Shown: positions 18,303 to 27,210, counted from the first letter of the stretch. The stretch: 64,000 bases of DNA from JAKAWQ01 sp963745975 (GCA_963745975.1 CAVUZJ010000009.1:248001-312000); one strand, 5' to 3'. The notes: generated by a model from the letters alone, not told the origin. A program made the numbers and translations.

Positions 18303-19880
18303 TCATTGCGATACGGAAGGCGAGGATGCGGCGATCAATTGACGCGTATAGGGGTGAGCCTGATCGCCGCCGAGGCTCGTGACGGGGCAGAGATCAACCA
18401 GCCGGCCGCTTCGCATCACGGCCACCCGGTGCGCGATTTCGACGAGCCGGTTGAGATCGTGCGTGATGAAGAGATAGGCCGTGCCGTGTGCTGCCCTGAG
18501 CGCCAGCAGGAGCTGGATCACAGAGGCCGCCACCGAAACATCCAGCGAAGCGGTGATCTCGTCGCAGATGACGAACCGAGGCCGCACGGCGAAGGCGCGC
18601 GCGATCGCCACGCGCTGCTTTTCCCCGCCAGAAAGCTCGTGCGGGAAGCGCGCCGCATGGCCGGGTGGGAGCCGTACTTCCTCGAGGAGACGGGGGATTT
18701 GCGCGACATCGCCGCCAAACAGGTGGAGCGGCCGGGCAAGGATCTCGCGCACGCGCTGGCGCGGATTGAGCGAGGAATCCGGATTCTGGAACACGATCTG
18801 CACCGCGCGGCGATAGGCGCGGTCCATTTCGCCCGGTTCGGCGATCGTCCGGCCCGAAAAGTGAATCTGGCCCCCGAAGGGAACCAGACCGGCGAGCGCA
18901 CGGGCGAGCGAGGATTTGCCCGACCCAGATTCCCCCATCACGCCCAATATCTCCCGTTCGCGCACCGCGAAGCTGACGCCCTCCGCGCCCACCGTCGTCC
19001 GGCTACGAAAAAGTCCGGGCCGGCCGTAGCGGACCGAAACGGAGTCGAGCGCGATCAATTGCACCTCGCCCGCTCCGTCCTTGGTCAGCCGCCGGTCCGA
19101 CCGCGGCACCGCCTCGGCGAGCAGGCGCGTGTAGGGATGCTTTGGCGCACGGAACACGGAAACGGCTGGCTGCTCCTCCAGGATCCGGCCGCTGCGAATG
19201 ACGGCGACCCGATCCGCGATCTGCGAAACCAAGGCGAGATCGTGCGAGATATAGAGCCCGGCCATGCCGATCTCGGCCCGGAGACGGCGGAAGAGATCGA
19301 GGATGCGCGCGCCCGTCAGAACATCGAGCGCGGTGGTCGGCTCGTCGAGCAGCACGAGGTCGGGGTGGCAGGCAAACGCCGTCGCAATGACCACCCGCTG
19401 CTTCTCGCCACCCGAGGCCTCGTGCGGATAGCGCGAAAAGAGCGCCTCCGGGTCGCTGATCTCGACATGGCCGAGCATCGCGATCGCCTCGGCGCGCGCT
19501 TCCTTGGGCGAGAGCCCGCGATGGGTCTCCAGCACCTCGCTCACCTGCCGCCCGAGCGTGAGCGTCGGGTTGAGCGCGGTCGCCGGGTCCTGAAACACCA
19601 TCGCGATCCGCTTGCCCCGCACGGCGCGAAGCCACCTTCCGCGAAACCCTCGCAGATCCTCGCCTTTGAGCCGGATCGCCCCACCGCCCTCGCGCGCGTT
19701 CGCTGGCAGAAGCCGCATGATGGCTGCCGCAAGCGAGGTCTTGCCCGAGCCCGATTCGCCGACGAGGCCGAGCACCTCGCCCGGCCCGATCGCGAGCGAT
19801 ACGTCGTCGAGCGCGCGAAGCAATTTCCCCCCGCTCGCGTATTCGAGCCGATAGTTCTCCACCGCGAGAACCGGTGTCAT
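18303..19880 (-). CDS. Peptide ABC transporter ATPase with two fused nucleotide-binding domains
   Basis: The 525-residue protein joins the DppD-like and DppF-like ATPases of a peptide importer in one chain. Domain one has Walker A GESGSGKTS (about 41-49), signature ASGGEKQR and Walker B LVLLDEPTTALD. Domain two has GESGSGKSS (about 317-325), LSGGEKQR and FVICDEITASLD, where isoleucine replaces the usual proline after Asp-Glu. Each domain ends with the HPYTR block of oligopeptide ATPases (KHPYTRLL and AHPYTRQL). Its start overlaps the preceding permease by four bases, and the last gene begins 11 bases after its stop. Fused pairs of this kind are known in the family (for example in glutathione and nickel-type importers). 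Confidence 0.9.
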   Translation of the reverse strand: MTPVLAVENYRLEYASGGKLLRALDDVSLAIGPGEVLGLVGESGSGKTSLAAAIMRLLPANAREGGGAIRLKGEDLRGFRGRWLRAVRGKRIAMVFQDPATALNPTLTLGRQVSEVLETHRGLSPKEARAEAIAMLGHVEISDPEALFSRYPHEASGGEKQRVVIATAFACHPDLVLLDEPTTALDVLTGARILDLFRRLRAEIGMAGLYISHDLALVSQIADRVAVIRSGRILEEQPAVSVFRAPKHPYTRLLAEAVPRSDRRLTKDGAGEVQLIALDSVSVRYGRPGLFRSRTTVGAEGVSFAVREREILGVMGESGSGKSSLARALAGLVPFGGQIHFSGRTIAEPGEMDRAYRRAVQIVFQNPDSSLNPRQRVREILARPLHLFGGDVAQIPRLLEEVRLPPGHAARFPHELSGGEKQRVAIARAFAVRPRFVICDEITASLDVSVAASVIQLLLALRAAHGTAYLFITHDLNRLVEIAHRVAVMRSGRLVDLCPVTSLGGDQAHPYTRQLIAASSPSVSQ

Positions 19881-20707
19881 CGATCGACCCGCGGATTGAG
19901 CGCATCGCGCAGCCCATCGCCCAGGAGGTTGAAGCCGATCGCCGTCAGCGCGATCGCAGCACCGGGTGCCATGATCATCCAGGGTGCCTGATGCAGGTAA
20001 TCACGCCCTTCGGCGATCATGAGGCCCCATTCCGGCGCCGGCGGCTGGGCGCCGAGGCCAAGGAAGCTCAAGGTCGCCACGAGCATCACGGCGAAGGCCA
20101 CGCGGATCGTGCTCTCCACCACCACAGGCGCGATCACGTTCGGCCCCATCTCGCGGAAGACGATCCAGGTTCCGCCCTCGCCCCGCGCGATCGCGGAGGC
20201 GACGTAATCCTGCTGCCGCGCCGCGAGTGCCACGCTTCGGGTAATGCGCGCCATGCCGGGCGCGAATGCGATCGCAATCGCGAACGTTGCGTCCATCGCG
20301 CCGCCGCCGAGCGTGCTTAAGACCAGGAGTGCGAGAAGGAGCGCCGGGATCGCCATCACCGCATCGATCGTGCGCATGATCGCCTCGTCCGCGCGGCCGC
20401 CGAGGTAGGCGGAGAGAGTGCCGAGAACGGCGCCCGAAAGCGTGCCGAGAAGCGTAGCACCCAGTGCCATCGGCACGCTCGCGCGGGCGCCGATAAGGAT
20501 GCGGCTCAGAAGGTCGCGGCCGAACTCGTCGGTGCCGAACCAATAGCGGAGCGAGGGCGGAGCGAGACGCGCGGTGAAACTGATCGCATCCGGATCGTGC
20601 GGGGCGAGCACCGGACCGAGCACCACTGCCAGCGCCACTGGCGCAAGCAGCACGAGCCCGAGGGCACCTTGGCGGGTGCGCAAAAGCCGGCGCAGGAGCT
20701 CACTCAT
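19877..20707 (-). CDS. Peptide ABC transporter permease, DppC-like
   Basis: A 276-residue inner-membrane permease. The N-terminal helix is followed by LAPHDPDAI and FGTDEFGRDLLSRILIGARAS, the highly conserved DppC/OppC block before helix 2. The cytoplasmic EAA-like coupling region reads YVASAIARGEGGTWIVFREMGPN (usually ..A.GAS...I..RHILPN), and FLGLGAQPPAPEWG is another family block. The ATG at 20707 gives the expected short N-terminus (MSELLRRLL) and overlaps the end of the upstream DppB-like gene by eight bases. The four-base overlap with the ATPase gene continues the tight coupling of the operon. Confidence 0.9.
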   Translation of the reverse strand: MSELLRRLLRTRQGALGLVLLAPVALAVVLGPVLAPHDPDAISFTARLAPPSLRYWFGTDEFGRDLLSRILIGARASVPMALGATLLGTLSGAVLGTLSAYLGGRADEAIMRTIDAVMAIPALLLALLVLSTLGGGAMDATFAIAIAFAPGMARITRSVALAARQQDYVASAIARGEGGTWIVFREMGPNVIAPVVVESTIRVAFAVMLVATLSFLGLGAQPPAPEWGLMIAEGRDYLHQAPWMIMAPGAAIALTAIGFNLLGDGLRDALNPRVDR

Positions 20708-21648
20708 AGCGGATGCGCTTGTCGAGCAGAGCGTAGGCGATGTCGGCAAGAAAATTCACGACCGCGTAGGTCCCGGCCATGATCAGAGCGGCAGCCTGGA
20801 TCGATGGCAGGTCCCGTGCCTCGATCGCCACGATCAGCGCGCGGCCGATCCCCGGGATGGCAAAAATTTCCTCGACGACGATGATGCCGCCGAGCACGTA
20901 CCCGACATCGAGCGCGACCACCGTGATCACCGGCAGGAGCGCGTTGCGCAAGCTGTGGCGGAACAGCACGACGCGCCACGAAAGGCCCTTGAGGCGCGCG
21001 GCGCGGACATAATCGCTCGCCAGCACGTCGATCATCTCCGAACGCAGCATGCGCGCGACGTGGGCGATCAGAACGAGCGCGACCGTCATCACCGGCAGGA
21101 CGAGATGGCCGACACCGGCCAGGAAATTCCGGCTGAGCGGCACGTAGCCGGTTGCCGGCAGCCAGCCGAGCCGGTCGGCGAAGACGATCAGCAACACCGT
21201 GCCGGTGACGAATTCCGGCGAGGAGACGCCGAGATAGGAGACGAGCCCGGCGAAAAGATCGATCGGCCTGCCTCGACCGAGCGCTGCCGCGAGCCCGAGC
21301 GGCACCGCGAGTAGGAGCATGAGAAGGATGGCGCCGCCGGCGAGCAGCAGCGAGCGGCCGAGGGCTGCGAACATCGCCGGCGCCACGGGCTGGCTGGTGC
21401 GCATCGAGATGCCGAAATTGCCGTGCAGCGCCGGCCAGATCCAATGCCAGTACCTGCAGCCAGACGGGGTCTTCGAGGCCGAGCCGCGCCCGTACCGCGG
21501 CGAGTGCGGCCGGCGTCGCGTTCTGGCCAAGGATGACCACCGCCGCATCCGCCGGTAGTGCCTGCGTGATCGCGAAGACGACGAGGGAGACGATGAAGAG
21601 CGTATAGGCGATCAGCAGCACGCGCCGAAGGAGCCAGCGCCCCGACAT
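20700..21648 (-). pseudogene. Peptide ABC transporter permease, DppB-like, with one-base frameshift
   Basis: The start at 21648 gives a normal DppB N-terminus (LLRRVLLIAYTLFIVSLVVF), reading to LEDPVWLQ, after which the frame changes. The remaining protein, beginning YWHWIWPALHGNFGISMR and ending LLDKRIRYE, continues perfectly one base later and contains the family blocks SPEFVTGTVL, RAARLKGLSWRVVLFRHSLRNAL and EEIFAIPGIG. Removing one of the two C bases at 21453-21454 restores a continuous 315-residue permease of normal length. Either the base is an assembly error or the gene is recently broken. All neighbouring operon genes are intact, which favours an error or a very young mutation. Confidence 0.88.
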
Positions 21649-21651
21649 CCT

Positions 21652-23205
21652 TCAGGAACGCTTCGGTGCGCCCGCCCCGAGCCAGACATAGTCGAGCCGG
21701 AACACGGCCGCGCGCGGATTGAGCTCGTACCCCTCGACCCAGAGTCGCTCGGCGGCGAGGAGGTCGAAGAAGACCGGGATCACCGAGGGCACCTCGTTCC
21801 GCTGCAGCACCTGCGCCTGGCCGTAGAGGCTTTGGCGCTTCGCTTCGTCGGTCGTTCGGCGCGCCGCGGCGACCAGCGCGTCGAACTGCTTGTTGTCCCA
21901 GCGAGTTTCGTTCCAGGCGGCATCGGAGGTATAGAGGAGTTGGTAGATCGCGTCCGCCGTTGCCTGCATATTGTAGAATCCGACGTAGAATTTTCCCTTC
22001 TTCCACACCTCCACGAGATAGGTCGCGTGCGGCATCGTCTCGACCTTGATGCGGAATCCGGCGGGCTCGGCCATCGCGCGCAACGCCACGCCGAGCTCGG
22101 TGCGGGTCGAGGGCGTGTCGGAGGCGATGAGCGTGAGATCGAGACCGCCTGTGTGGCCGGCGGCGGCGAGCAGCACCTTCGCCTTGGCGATGTCGGGCAA
22201 GCGCAGCGGCAACGCGTCGTAGAAGTGATAGGCGGGGCTGATCGGCGTGTCGTTGCCGGGCGTGCCGTAGCCGTCGGCGGCGAAGCCCACCATGTCCGGC
22301 CGGCTCACGGTGAGCGCCAGCGCCTGGCGCACGCGCATATCGTTGAATGGCGCCTGGTCGCAGCGCATGTTGACGTTGAGGAACTGGCCGGAGGGGACGC
22401 GGAGCGCCTTGACCCCCTTCGCCGCCGCAAGCCGCTGGTACTCGGCTGGCGCGGTCGAGGCCATGAGGTCGACATCGCCCGCGATCAGCGCCGAGGCCTG
22501 CGCCGTCGGGTCCGGATAGACCACCACCTCGACGCGATCGAGATAGGGGCGTGGCGCGGCATAGAAATGCGCGTTGCGCGCGACCACGATCTCGCGGTCG
22601 GGCGCGAAGGAGACGAGCGTGAAGGGGCCGGTCCCCACTGCCGTGCTCGCGAGCTTTTCCATCCCGGCCGCGTTCGCGTAAGCGGCGGGAATGATGCGCG
22701 CGTTCGTGTAGGCGAGTGCGACAGGCATGTCCGCGTACGGGGACGCGAGATGGAACACCGCCGTCAGCGCGTCCCTCGCCTCGACGCTTGCGATCGGCCC
22801 GACATTCGTCCGCCCCGGCGAGGCCATCTTCGGGTCAAGGATCGCGGTGAAGGTGGCGGCGACGTCCTTTGCCGTGCAGGGCGATCCGTCATGGAAGACG
22901 AGATTGGGCCTGAGCCGGAACGTCCACTCGGTGAGATCGGCGTTGGCCGACCAGGACGAAGCGAGGTCGGGCTCGGCCGTCATCGCCTGGGTCAGCCTTG
23001 TGAGCCCGCCATAGAGAAGCTCTGCCAGCAGATACTCGGGATTGACCCGCGTCAGCAGCGGGTTGAGCACGCTCGCGGCCTGATCGACCGAGATGCGGAG
23101 CGTCCCGCCCTGGGTCGGCGCGGCGAGCGCCCCGCGCGGCAAGGAAGCGAGTGCAACGCTGCCCGCGAGGAAGCCGCGCCGTGGAATGGAAAAATAGCTC
23201 ATCAT
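21652..23205 (-). CDS. Peptide ABC transporter substrate-binding protein (family 5)
   Basis: A 517-residue periplasmic binding protein of the DppA/OppA type. The N-terminus has IPRRGFLAGSVALASLPRG, a twin-arginine signal, with cleavage likely after ALA near residue 28. Family-5 features include GGTLRISVDQAAS at the start of the mature protein, WTFRLRPNLVFHDGSPCTAKDV (about 93-114), GTGPFTLVSF and the hinge block NMRCDQAPFNDMRVRQALAL. It starts four bases inside the M20 gene (ATGA) and ends three bases before the first permease. It would deliver a peptide or peptide-like compound to the DppB/DppC channel; the presence of two M20 hydrolases suggests that the imported compound is then de-acylated or cleaved. 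Confidence 0.9.
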   Translation of the reverse strand: MMSYFSIPRRGFLAGSVALASLPRGALAAPTQGGTLRISVDQAASVLNPLLTRVNPEYLLAELLYGGLTRLTQAMTAEPDLASSWSANADLTEWTFRLRPNLVFHDGSPCTAKDVAATFTAILDPKMASPGRTNVGPIASVEARDALTAVFHLASPYADMPVALAYTNARIIPAAYANAAGMEKLASTAVGTGPFTLVSFAPDREIVVARNAHFYAAPRPYLDRVEVVVYPDPTAQASALIAGDVDLMASTAPAEYQRLAAAKGVKALRVPSGQFLNVNMRCDQAPFNDMRVRQALALTVSRPDMVGFAADGYGTPGNDTPISPAYHFYDALPLRLPDIAKAKVLLAAAGHTGGLDLTLIASDTPSTRTELGVALRAMAEPAGFRIKVETMPHATYLVEVWKKGKFYVGFYNMQATADAIYQLLYTSDAAWNETRWDNKQFDALVAAARRTTDEAKRQSLYGQAQVLQRNEVPSVIPVFFDLLAAERLWVEGYELNPRAAVFRLDYVWLGAGAPKRS

Positions 23206-24485
23206 CGTCTCCCTGCCGGTTCCTCCGGCAACTGATCTTGTGCGAAATCGGCGGCGAGATAGAGGAGGATGCTGCGCGCGAGCGCGGTCAGATCCTCGAT
23301 CGTCGTGAACTCGTCGGCCGCATGAACATTGTTGTCGGGCCGGCCGAGGCCGCCCAGCAGAACCTCACGGATCCCCACCCGCTGCACCCAGCCCATGTCC
23401 GACGAGGAAGAGGCTCCCCAGGCGCTGAACTCTTCGGCGCGCCAGCCGAAGCCTTGCGCCAGGGCGCGCCGCCAGCGCGGCCAGTGCGGGCCCCAAGGAT
23501 CGGAAACGGGTGCGAGATGGCCGAGCAGACGCGTACGCATGGGAAGGCCCGCTTCCTCTGAAGCGGCCGCGATCACCGCTTCGATCTCCTCATATGCTGC
23601 GGAAAATTCCTCCTCGGGCGCGTAGCGGCGATTGACCAGGATCTCGAACAGCGCCGGCACCGCGGAGCCCTTGTCCCCGCCATGGGCAGCGGCGATGGTC
23701 AATCGCGCGGCAAGCGGTCCCTGTCCCGGCCGCGGCGGCAAGGCCGAGCGCCGCGCCTCCACCTCGCGCTTGAGCGCGGCGAGGCGCAGGAACAGCGGCA
23801 GCGCGCGCTCGATCGCGTTCCGGCTTCCCCGGCTGTCACCGGAGTGCCCGCCCTTTCCTTCGACGCGGATCAAAAGATCGAAGCTGCCGAAGCAGCCGGC
23901 CCAGATGCGCGGCGCCGCGCTGCCGTTGAAGCTCAGGAGATGCCCGCCGATCAGTCCCTGCTCGGCGAGATAACGGATCCCCGGATAGAGCCCGCCCTCC
24001 TCATCCGTGCAGAAGAGAAGCTCAGGCTCGTAGGCGAGCGGGAGCCCGGCCGCCGCCGCCGCGTCCAGCGCGAGCAGCGCCGCCGCGATCGTCCCCTTCA
24101 TATCGGCGCTGCCGCGGCCATAGAGCCGGTTGGCGACGCACGTCAGCGCCAGCGGCGGGACGCTCCAGCCGGGGCCCGGTGGTACCGTGTCCACGTGGAA
24201 ATAGAGGCTGCAGACGGGACGGTCGCCCCGCCGCGCGGCGATGAGATTGACCCGCTCGGCCTCCTCGCCGCAGAGCGAAGAGGGCACCACCACCCGTCGC
24301 GCGGCGAAGCTGAGCGGCGCGAGACGGCGCTCCATCAGATCGGCGAACGCGCCGTAGCCGGTTCCGGGCGGGAAGGACGTGTCGCAGGCGAGCATCCGGG
24401 CGAGATCGGCCATAGCACGCTCCACCCCGCCCGCAATGCGGGCGAGAGCCTCCTCGAGAGGGGCGGTTTTGGCGGCAGCAGACAC
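23202..24485 (-). CDS. M20 family peptidase/deacylase (ArgE/DapE type)
   Basis: First gene of the peptide operon, about 427 residues. All expected two-metal ligands are present: FHVDTVPPG (H-x-D), GRGSADMKG (bridging Asp), CTDEEGG (catalytic Glu and metal Glu) and NNVHAADEF (histidine near the C-terminus). The dimerisation domain contains EGKGGHSG. This contrasts with the second M20 gene in the same operon, which lacks three of these ligands. The GTG at 24485 was chosen because the ATG at 24533 would overlap the coding start of the divergent GntR gene and its promoter; this choice is tentative. The likely role is removal of an acyl group or residue from the imported substrate in the cytoplasm. 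Confidence 0.85.
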   Translation of the reverse strand: MSAAAKTAPLEEALARIAGGVERAMADLARMLACDTSFPPGTGYGAFADLMERRLAPLSFAARRVVVPSSLCGEEAERVNLIAARRGDRPVCSLYFHVDTVPPGPGWSVPPLALTCVANRLYGRGSADMKGTIAAALLALDAAAAAGLPLAYEPELLFCTDEEGGLYPGIRYLAEQGLIGGHLLSFNGSAAPRIWAGCFGSFDLLIRVEGKGGHSGDSRGSRNAIERALPLFLRLAALKREVEARRSALPPRPGQGPLAARLTIAAAHGGDKGSAVPALFEILVNRRYAPEEEFSAAYEEIEAVIAAASEEAGLPMRTRLLGHLAPVSDPWGPHWPRWRRALAQGFGWRAEEFSAWGASSSSDMGWVQRVGIREVLLGGLGRPDNNVHAADEFTTIEDLTALARSILLYLAADFAQDQLPEEPAGRR

Positions 24486-24511
24486 GAGCTTCCCGGGCCG
24501 GTATATATTTC

Positions 24512-24517
24512 TATAAT
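24512..24517 (+). promoter_or_regulatory. -10 box TATAAT of the GntR gene, implying a leaderless mRNA
   Basis: A perfect TATAAT hexamer lies inside an AT-rich island (24502-24525) within otherwise very GC-rich DNA. It ends only six bases before the ATG at 24524, so transcription would begin at or next to the start codon. The -35 region is poor (CTTCCC at the right distance). The flanking ATATA/TATAT half-sites could also serve as the regulator's own operator, controlling both this gene and the divergent peptide operon. Confidence 0.55.
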
Positions 24518-24523
24518 GTTTAT

Positions 24524-25273
24524 ATGAACCCAACCGACGCCCGAGCGCAAGCCGCTCGCCCGCTGCCGCTTTACGAGCACGTGAAGCGCGAGCTCTCGGA
24601 GGCGATCCTGCTCGGCACCTACAAGCCGGGGAGCCAGCTTCCGAGCGAGATCGCGCTCGCGCGTCACTACGGCGTCGCCGTCGGCACCGTGCGCCATGCG
24701 CTCACCGATCTCACGGCGGAGGGGATGCTGGCGCGCCGGCGTAAGAGCGGCACCGTCGTCACCGGCCGCACGCCGCACCACAACCTTCGATATTTCTTCC
24801 AGTATTTCCGGCTGCATGGTGCCGACGGAAGCCAGCTCCGCTCCACCCCGGAAATCCTCCGTCTCCGCCGTATCGCGGCCGGCGAGGAGGACGCCGCGCG
24901 CCTCGGCCTTCCAACTCGGTCGCCGCTGATCTCCATCCATCGCCTGCGCAGTGTCGCGGGCCGCCCTGCGATGCATGAGCGCCTCCTTTTGCCGGCCGCG
25001 CGCCTGCCGGAATTCCCGAAGCGCGCGCCCGACGTGCCCGAGCTGCTCTATCTGTATCTTCTGGAGCAGTACGGCATCCGCATCTCCGCCGTGCGCGAGA
25101 GCCTAACCGCCGAGCCGGCGCGGGCCGATGACCGCCGGCTGCTTGCCCTTCCCGCCCGCGCCGCAATCCTTGTCATCGACGAGATCGCGTACGATCAGGC
25201 AGGCGGACCGGTGATCCTTGCGCATCACCGTGCGGCCACCGCCGGGCTCTGCTACATCAACGAGGTTCGCTAG
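24524..25273 (+). CDS. GntR family transcriptional regulator (HutC subfamily)
   Basis: A 249-residue regulator. Residues about 15-80 form the winged helix-turn-helix: PLYEHVKRELSEAIL, then LPSEIALARHYGVAVGTVRHAL, the GntR recognition helix block. Residues about 95-245 match the UTRA ligand-binding domain of the HutC group, which usually senses the compound whose uptake or breakdown it controls. It is divergent from the six-gene peptide operon and separated from it by a short AT-rich segment, so it very likely controls that operon in response to the imported substrate. No ribosome-binding site precedes the ATG, in agreement with a leaderless transcript. Confidence 0.88.
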   Translation: MNPTDARAQAARPLPLYEHVKRELSEAILLGTYKPGSQLPSEIALARHYGVAVGTVRHALTDLTAEGMLARRRKSGTVVTGRTPHHNLRYFFQYFRLHGADGSQLRSTPEILRLRRIAAGEEDAARLGLPTRSPLISIHRLRSVAGRPAMHERLLLPAARLPEFPKRAPDVPELLYLYLLEQYGIRISAVRESLTAEPARADDRRLLALPARAAILVIDEIAYDQAGGPVILAHHRAATAGLCYINEVR

Positions 25274-25338
25274 CGCGCGAAGCGCTTACTCACGCCGAAC
25301 GAGCTCTCGCGGAAGACGAAGAGAAGATAAGGACAAGG

Positions 25339-25428
25339 CTGGGGCCTTAGGCCCCAGACCCCGTTCCCTTAAGGGAATGGATTGCAAAGGCTGCGCCTTT
25401 GCCGGGGTCCAGGGGCAGAGCCCCTTGC
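25339..25428. repeat. Hairpin-rich intergenic repeat, copy 2 (inverted relative to copy 1)
   Basis: Four hairpins in a row: CTGGGGCCT/AGGCCCCAG (25339-25357), the palindrome TTCCCTTAAGGGAA (25364-25377), GCAAAGGC/GCCTTTGC (25384-25402) and AGGGGC/GCCCCT (25411-25425). The reverse complement matches copy 1 at 16924-17071 in module order and in the GGAATGGATTGCAAAGGC spacer, though copy 1 has additional hairpins. It sits between the GntR gene and the convergent DUF2905 gene, ending at the latter's stop codon, and can act as a two-way terminator. Confidence 0.9.
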
Positions 25429-25629
25429 CTAACTTCGCCAGAACCACATCACGGCCGTCAGCAGCGCCGAGATCAGCACCGAAATCAAGATGCAGGAGCC
25501 GAGCGGCATATAGATTCGCACCCCGCCGCGCATGAACCTGATGTCGCCTGGAAGATGGCCGAGCAAGGGAAAGACGAGCCCGAGCAAGACGAGGCCGACA
25601 CCTGCGATGATCAGAAGCCGGCCGGTCAT
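25429..25629 (-). CDS. DUF2905 family small membrane protein
   Basis: A 66-residue protein with two membrane segments (about residues 4-20 and 44-63) separated by the conserved block LGHLPGDIRFMRGGVRIYMPLGSCILIS, which defines DUF2905. Its function is unknown across bacteria. The ATG at 25629 was chosen because family members start with a few polar residues before helix 1 (MTGRLLIIAG). It begins four bases after the stop of the flavin reductase gene and is probably the last gene of a three-gene operon with the reductase and the deacetylase. Confidence 0.85.
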   Translation of the reverse strand: MTGRLLIIAGVGLVLLGLVFPLLGHLPGDIRFMRGGVRIYMPLGSCILISVLISALLTAVMWFWRS

Positions 25630-25633
25630 GATT

Positions 25634-26278
25634 TCATTCCGCCGCCTTCGCGCGGCCCTTCCATTGCCCAACCGCGATGCGCGGCATCTCGAAGCGATCG
25701 CGCGTGCGCGTGTACCAGCCGCGCCCATGCATGCGGCCGATCAAATCGAGCTTCGGCGTGTCGATATAGCATTTCGCCGCATCGAGCACGGCCTCGTCCA
25801 CGATATGCATCGCGACGACCCGGCCAAACACCACCGAACGATCGGCGCCGAGCTCCACGGTTGCGTGCTTCACGCACTCGAGCGAGACCGGGCTTTCGGC
25901 GATCCGGGGCGGCCTCACCTTTTCGGAGGGAATGGGCGTGAGCCCCGCCTCCTCCAGCTCGCGCACCTCCGGGCCCCACTCGATCGCCGTCACGTTCATC
26001 GGCTCGGCGCAGGCGACGTTGACGAGATTCACCACGAACTCCGGCGTGTGGCGGATGTTCTCCGCCGTGTCCTTGCTCCGGCCCGGCTCCCGCCCGCCGA
26101 TCCCGATCACCACGATCGGCGGTTCCTGCGAGACCGCGTTGAAGAACGAGAACGGCGCGGCATTGACCCGGCCGGCGAGATCGATGGAAACCACCCACGC
26201 GATCGGCCGCGGCACCACGGTGGAGACCAGGAGCTTGTAGCGGTTGTCGGCGCTGATGCGTTCGAAGTCGAAGAACAT
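25634..26278 (-). CDS. Flavin reductase family protein (FMN-binding split barrel)
   Basis: A 214-residue protein with the flavin-reductase-like FMN-binding split barrel. YKLLVSTVVPRPIAWVVSIDLAG (about 14-36) and NAAPFSFFNAVSQEPPIVVIGIG (about 39-61) are the hallmark FMN-contacting segments; DTAENIRHTPEFVVNLV follows. Members supply reduced flavin to oxygenases or act as NAD(P)H:flavin oxidoreductases. The start at 26278 is the first ATG before this domain. It lies 29 bases downstream of the polysaccharide deacetylase gene on the same strand. No partner oxygenase is adjacent, so the physiological acceptor is unknown. Confidence 0.87.
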   Translation of the reverse strand: MFFDFERISADNRYKLLVSTVVPRPIAWVVSIDLAGRVNAAPFSFFNAVSQEPPIVVIGIGGREPGRSKDTAENIRHTPEFVVNLVNVACAEPMNVTAIEWGPEVRELEEAGLTPIPSEKVRPPRIAESPVSLECVKHATVELGADRSVVFGRVVAMHIVDEAVLDAAKCYIDTPKLDLIGRMHGRGWYTRTRDRFEMPRIAVGQWKGRAKAAE

Positions 26279-26307
26279 GGCCGGTCTATCCTTTCCGTCG
26301 CCGAGGC

Positions 26308-27210
26308 TTACGATGCCCCTTCCTTGCACCAACGCGCGATCTGCTCGTGGGTCGCGAACCAGCAGCCGCCCATTTCCTTCATGTGCACGATCAGCCGTGC
26401 GAGCACCGGCAGGCGCGAGCGGTGGCCACTGATATGGGGATGCATGGTGAGGATGTAGAGGCCGCGCTCTTCCCAGGCACCGTCGAACTCGGCGCGGAAT
26501 ATCTCTTCCACTGCGGATGGCGGGGTATAAGGACGGAGCCCGCTGAAGCGCTCCATGTTGAAATAGACGGCGTCGTCGCGAATCCATTCCGGCGGCAGCT
26601 CGACGATCCCGGTCGGCTCGCCGTCCGCCAGCAGCTCATAGGGATCATCGTCCGCCATCAGGCTCGAATCATAGAGAAGCTCCATTTCGCGGATGATCGC
26701 GAGCGTGTTCGGGGAAAAATCCCAGCTCGCCGTCCGCATGCCGACCGGCTCCCGGCCCGCGAGATCGGCGAGCACGTCGGCGGCGCGGCGGGAAAGATCG
26801 CGCTCGGCCGTAAGCGGAAGGCTGGTATTGCGCTCGTGGATCCAGGAATGGATCCCGATCTCGTGGCCCTCCGCCGCGAGCGCGCGCACTTCGTCCGGAT
26901 AAAGGAGCGCGGAGACCGCCGGATAGAAGAATGTGGCGGGGATCTGCTCGGCGGCGAGCAGGCGGCGGATGCGCGGGATCGCCTGGCGCGAGCCGTACTG
27001 CCCCTGGCTTAATCGCATCGGGCTTTCATCGGCGTCGCGCAGCGGAATAGTGTCATGGTCGGCGTCGAAGGAAAGACCCACCGCGCAGCGCGCGCCTTCG
27101 GGCCAGCGCGCGGGCTTGAGGCTCCGACCGGCCCGGGCGCGGCCGACGATGCGCCGCCAGGTCTCCTCCGGCCATCGCCAGGGTTCGGGGGCAGAGGCGT
27201 TGTCGTTCAT
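26308..27210 (-). CDS. Polysaccharide deacetylase family protein (NodB-like)
   Basis: A 300-residue carbohydrate-esterase-4-type protein. Motif 1 with the catalytic aspartate and metal Asp reads LSFDADHDT (about 46-54); motif 2 reads EIGIHSWIHERN, carrying both metal histidines; MRTASWDFSPNTL and LTMHPHISG supply the later motifs. No signal peptide is present, so it is likely cytoplasmic and may act on small N-acyl compounds or purine-derived amides (as PuuE-like allantoinases do) rather than on cell-wall glycans. The ATG at 27210 has GAAGGAAG about seven bases before it. It leads a likely operon with the flavin reductase and DUF2905 genes. Confidence 0.85.
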   Translation of the reverse strand: MNDNASAPEPWRWPEETWRRIVGRARAGRSLKPARWPEGARCAVGLSFDADHDTIPLRDADESPMRLSQGQYGSRQAIPRIRRLLAAEQIPATFFYPAVSALLYPDEVRALAAEGHEIGIHSWIHERNTSLPLTAERDLSRRAADVLADLAGREPVGMRTASWDFSPNTLAIIREMELLYDSSLMADDDPYELLADGEPTGIVELPPEWIRDDAVYFNMERFSGLRPYTPPSAVEEIFRAEFDGAWEERGLYILTMHPHISGHRSRLPVLARLIVHMKEMGGCWFATHEQIARWCKEGAS

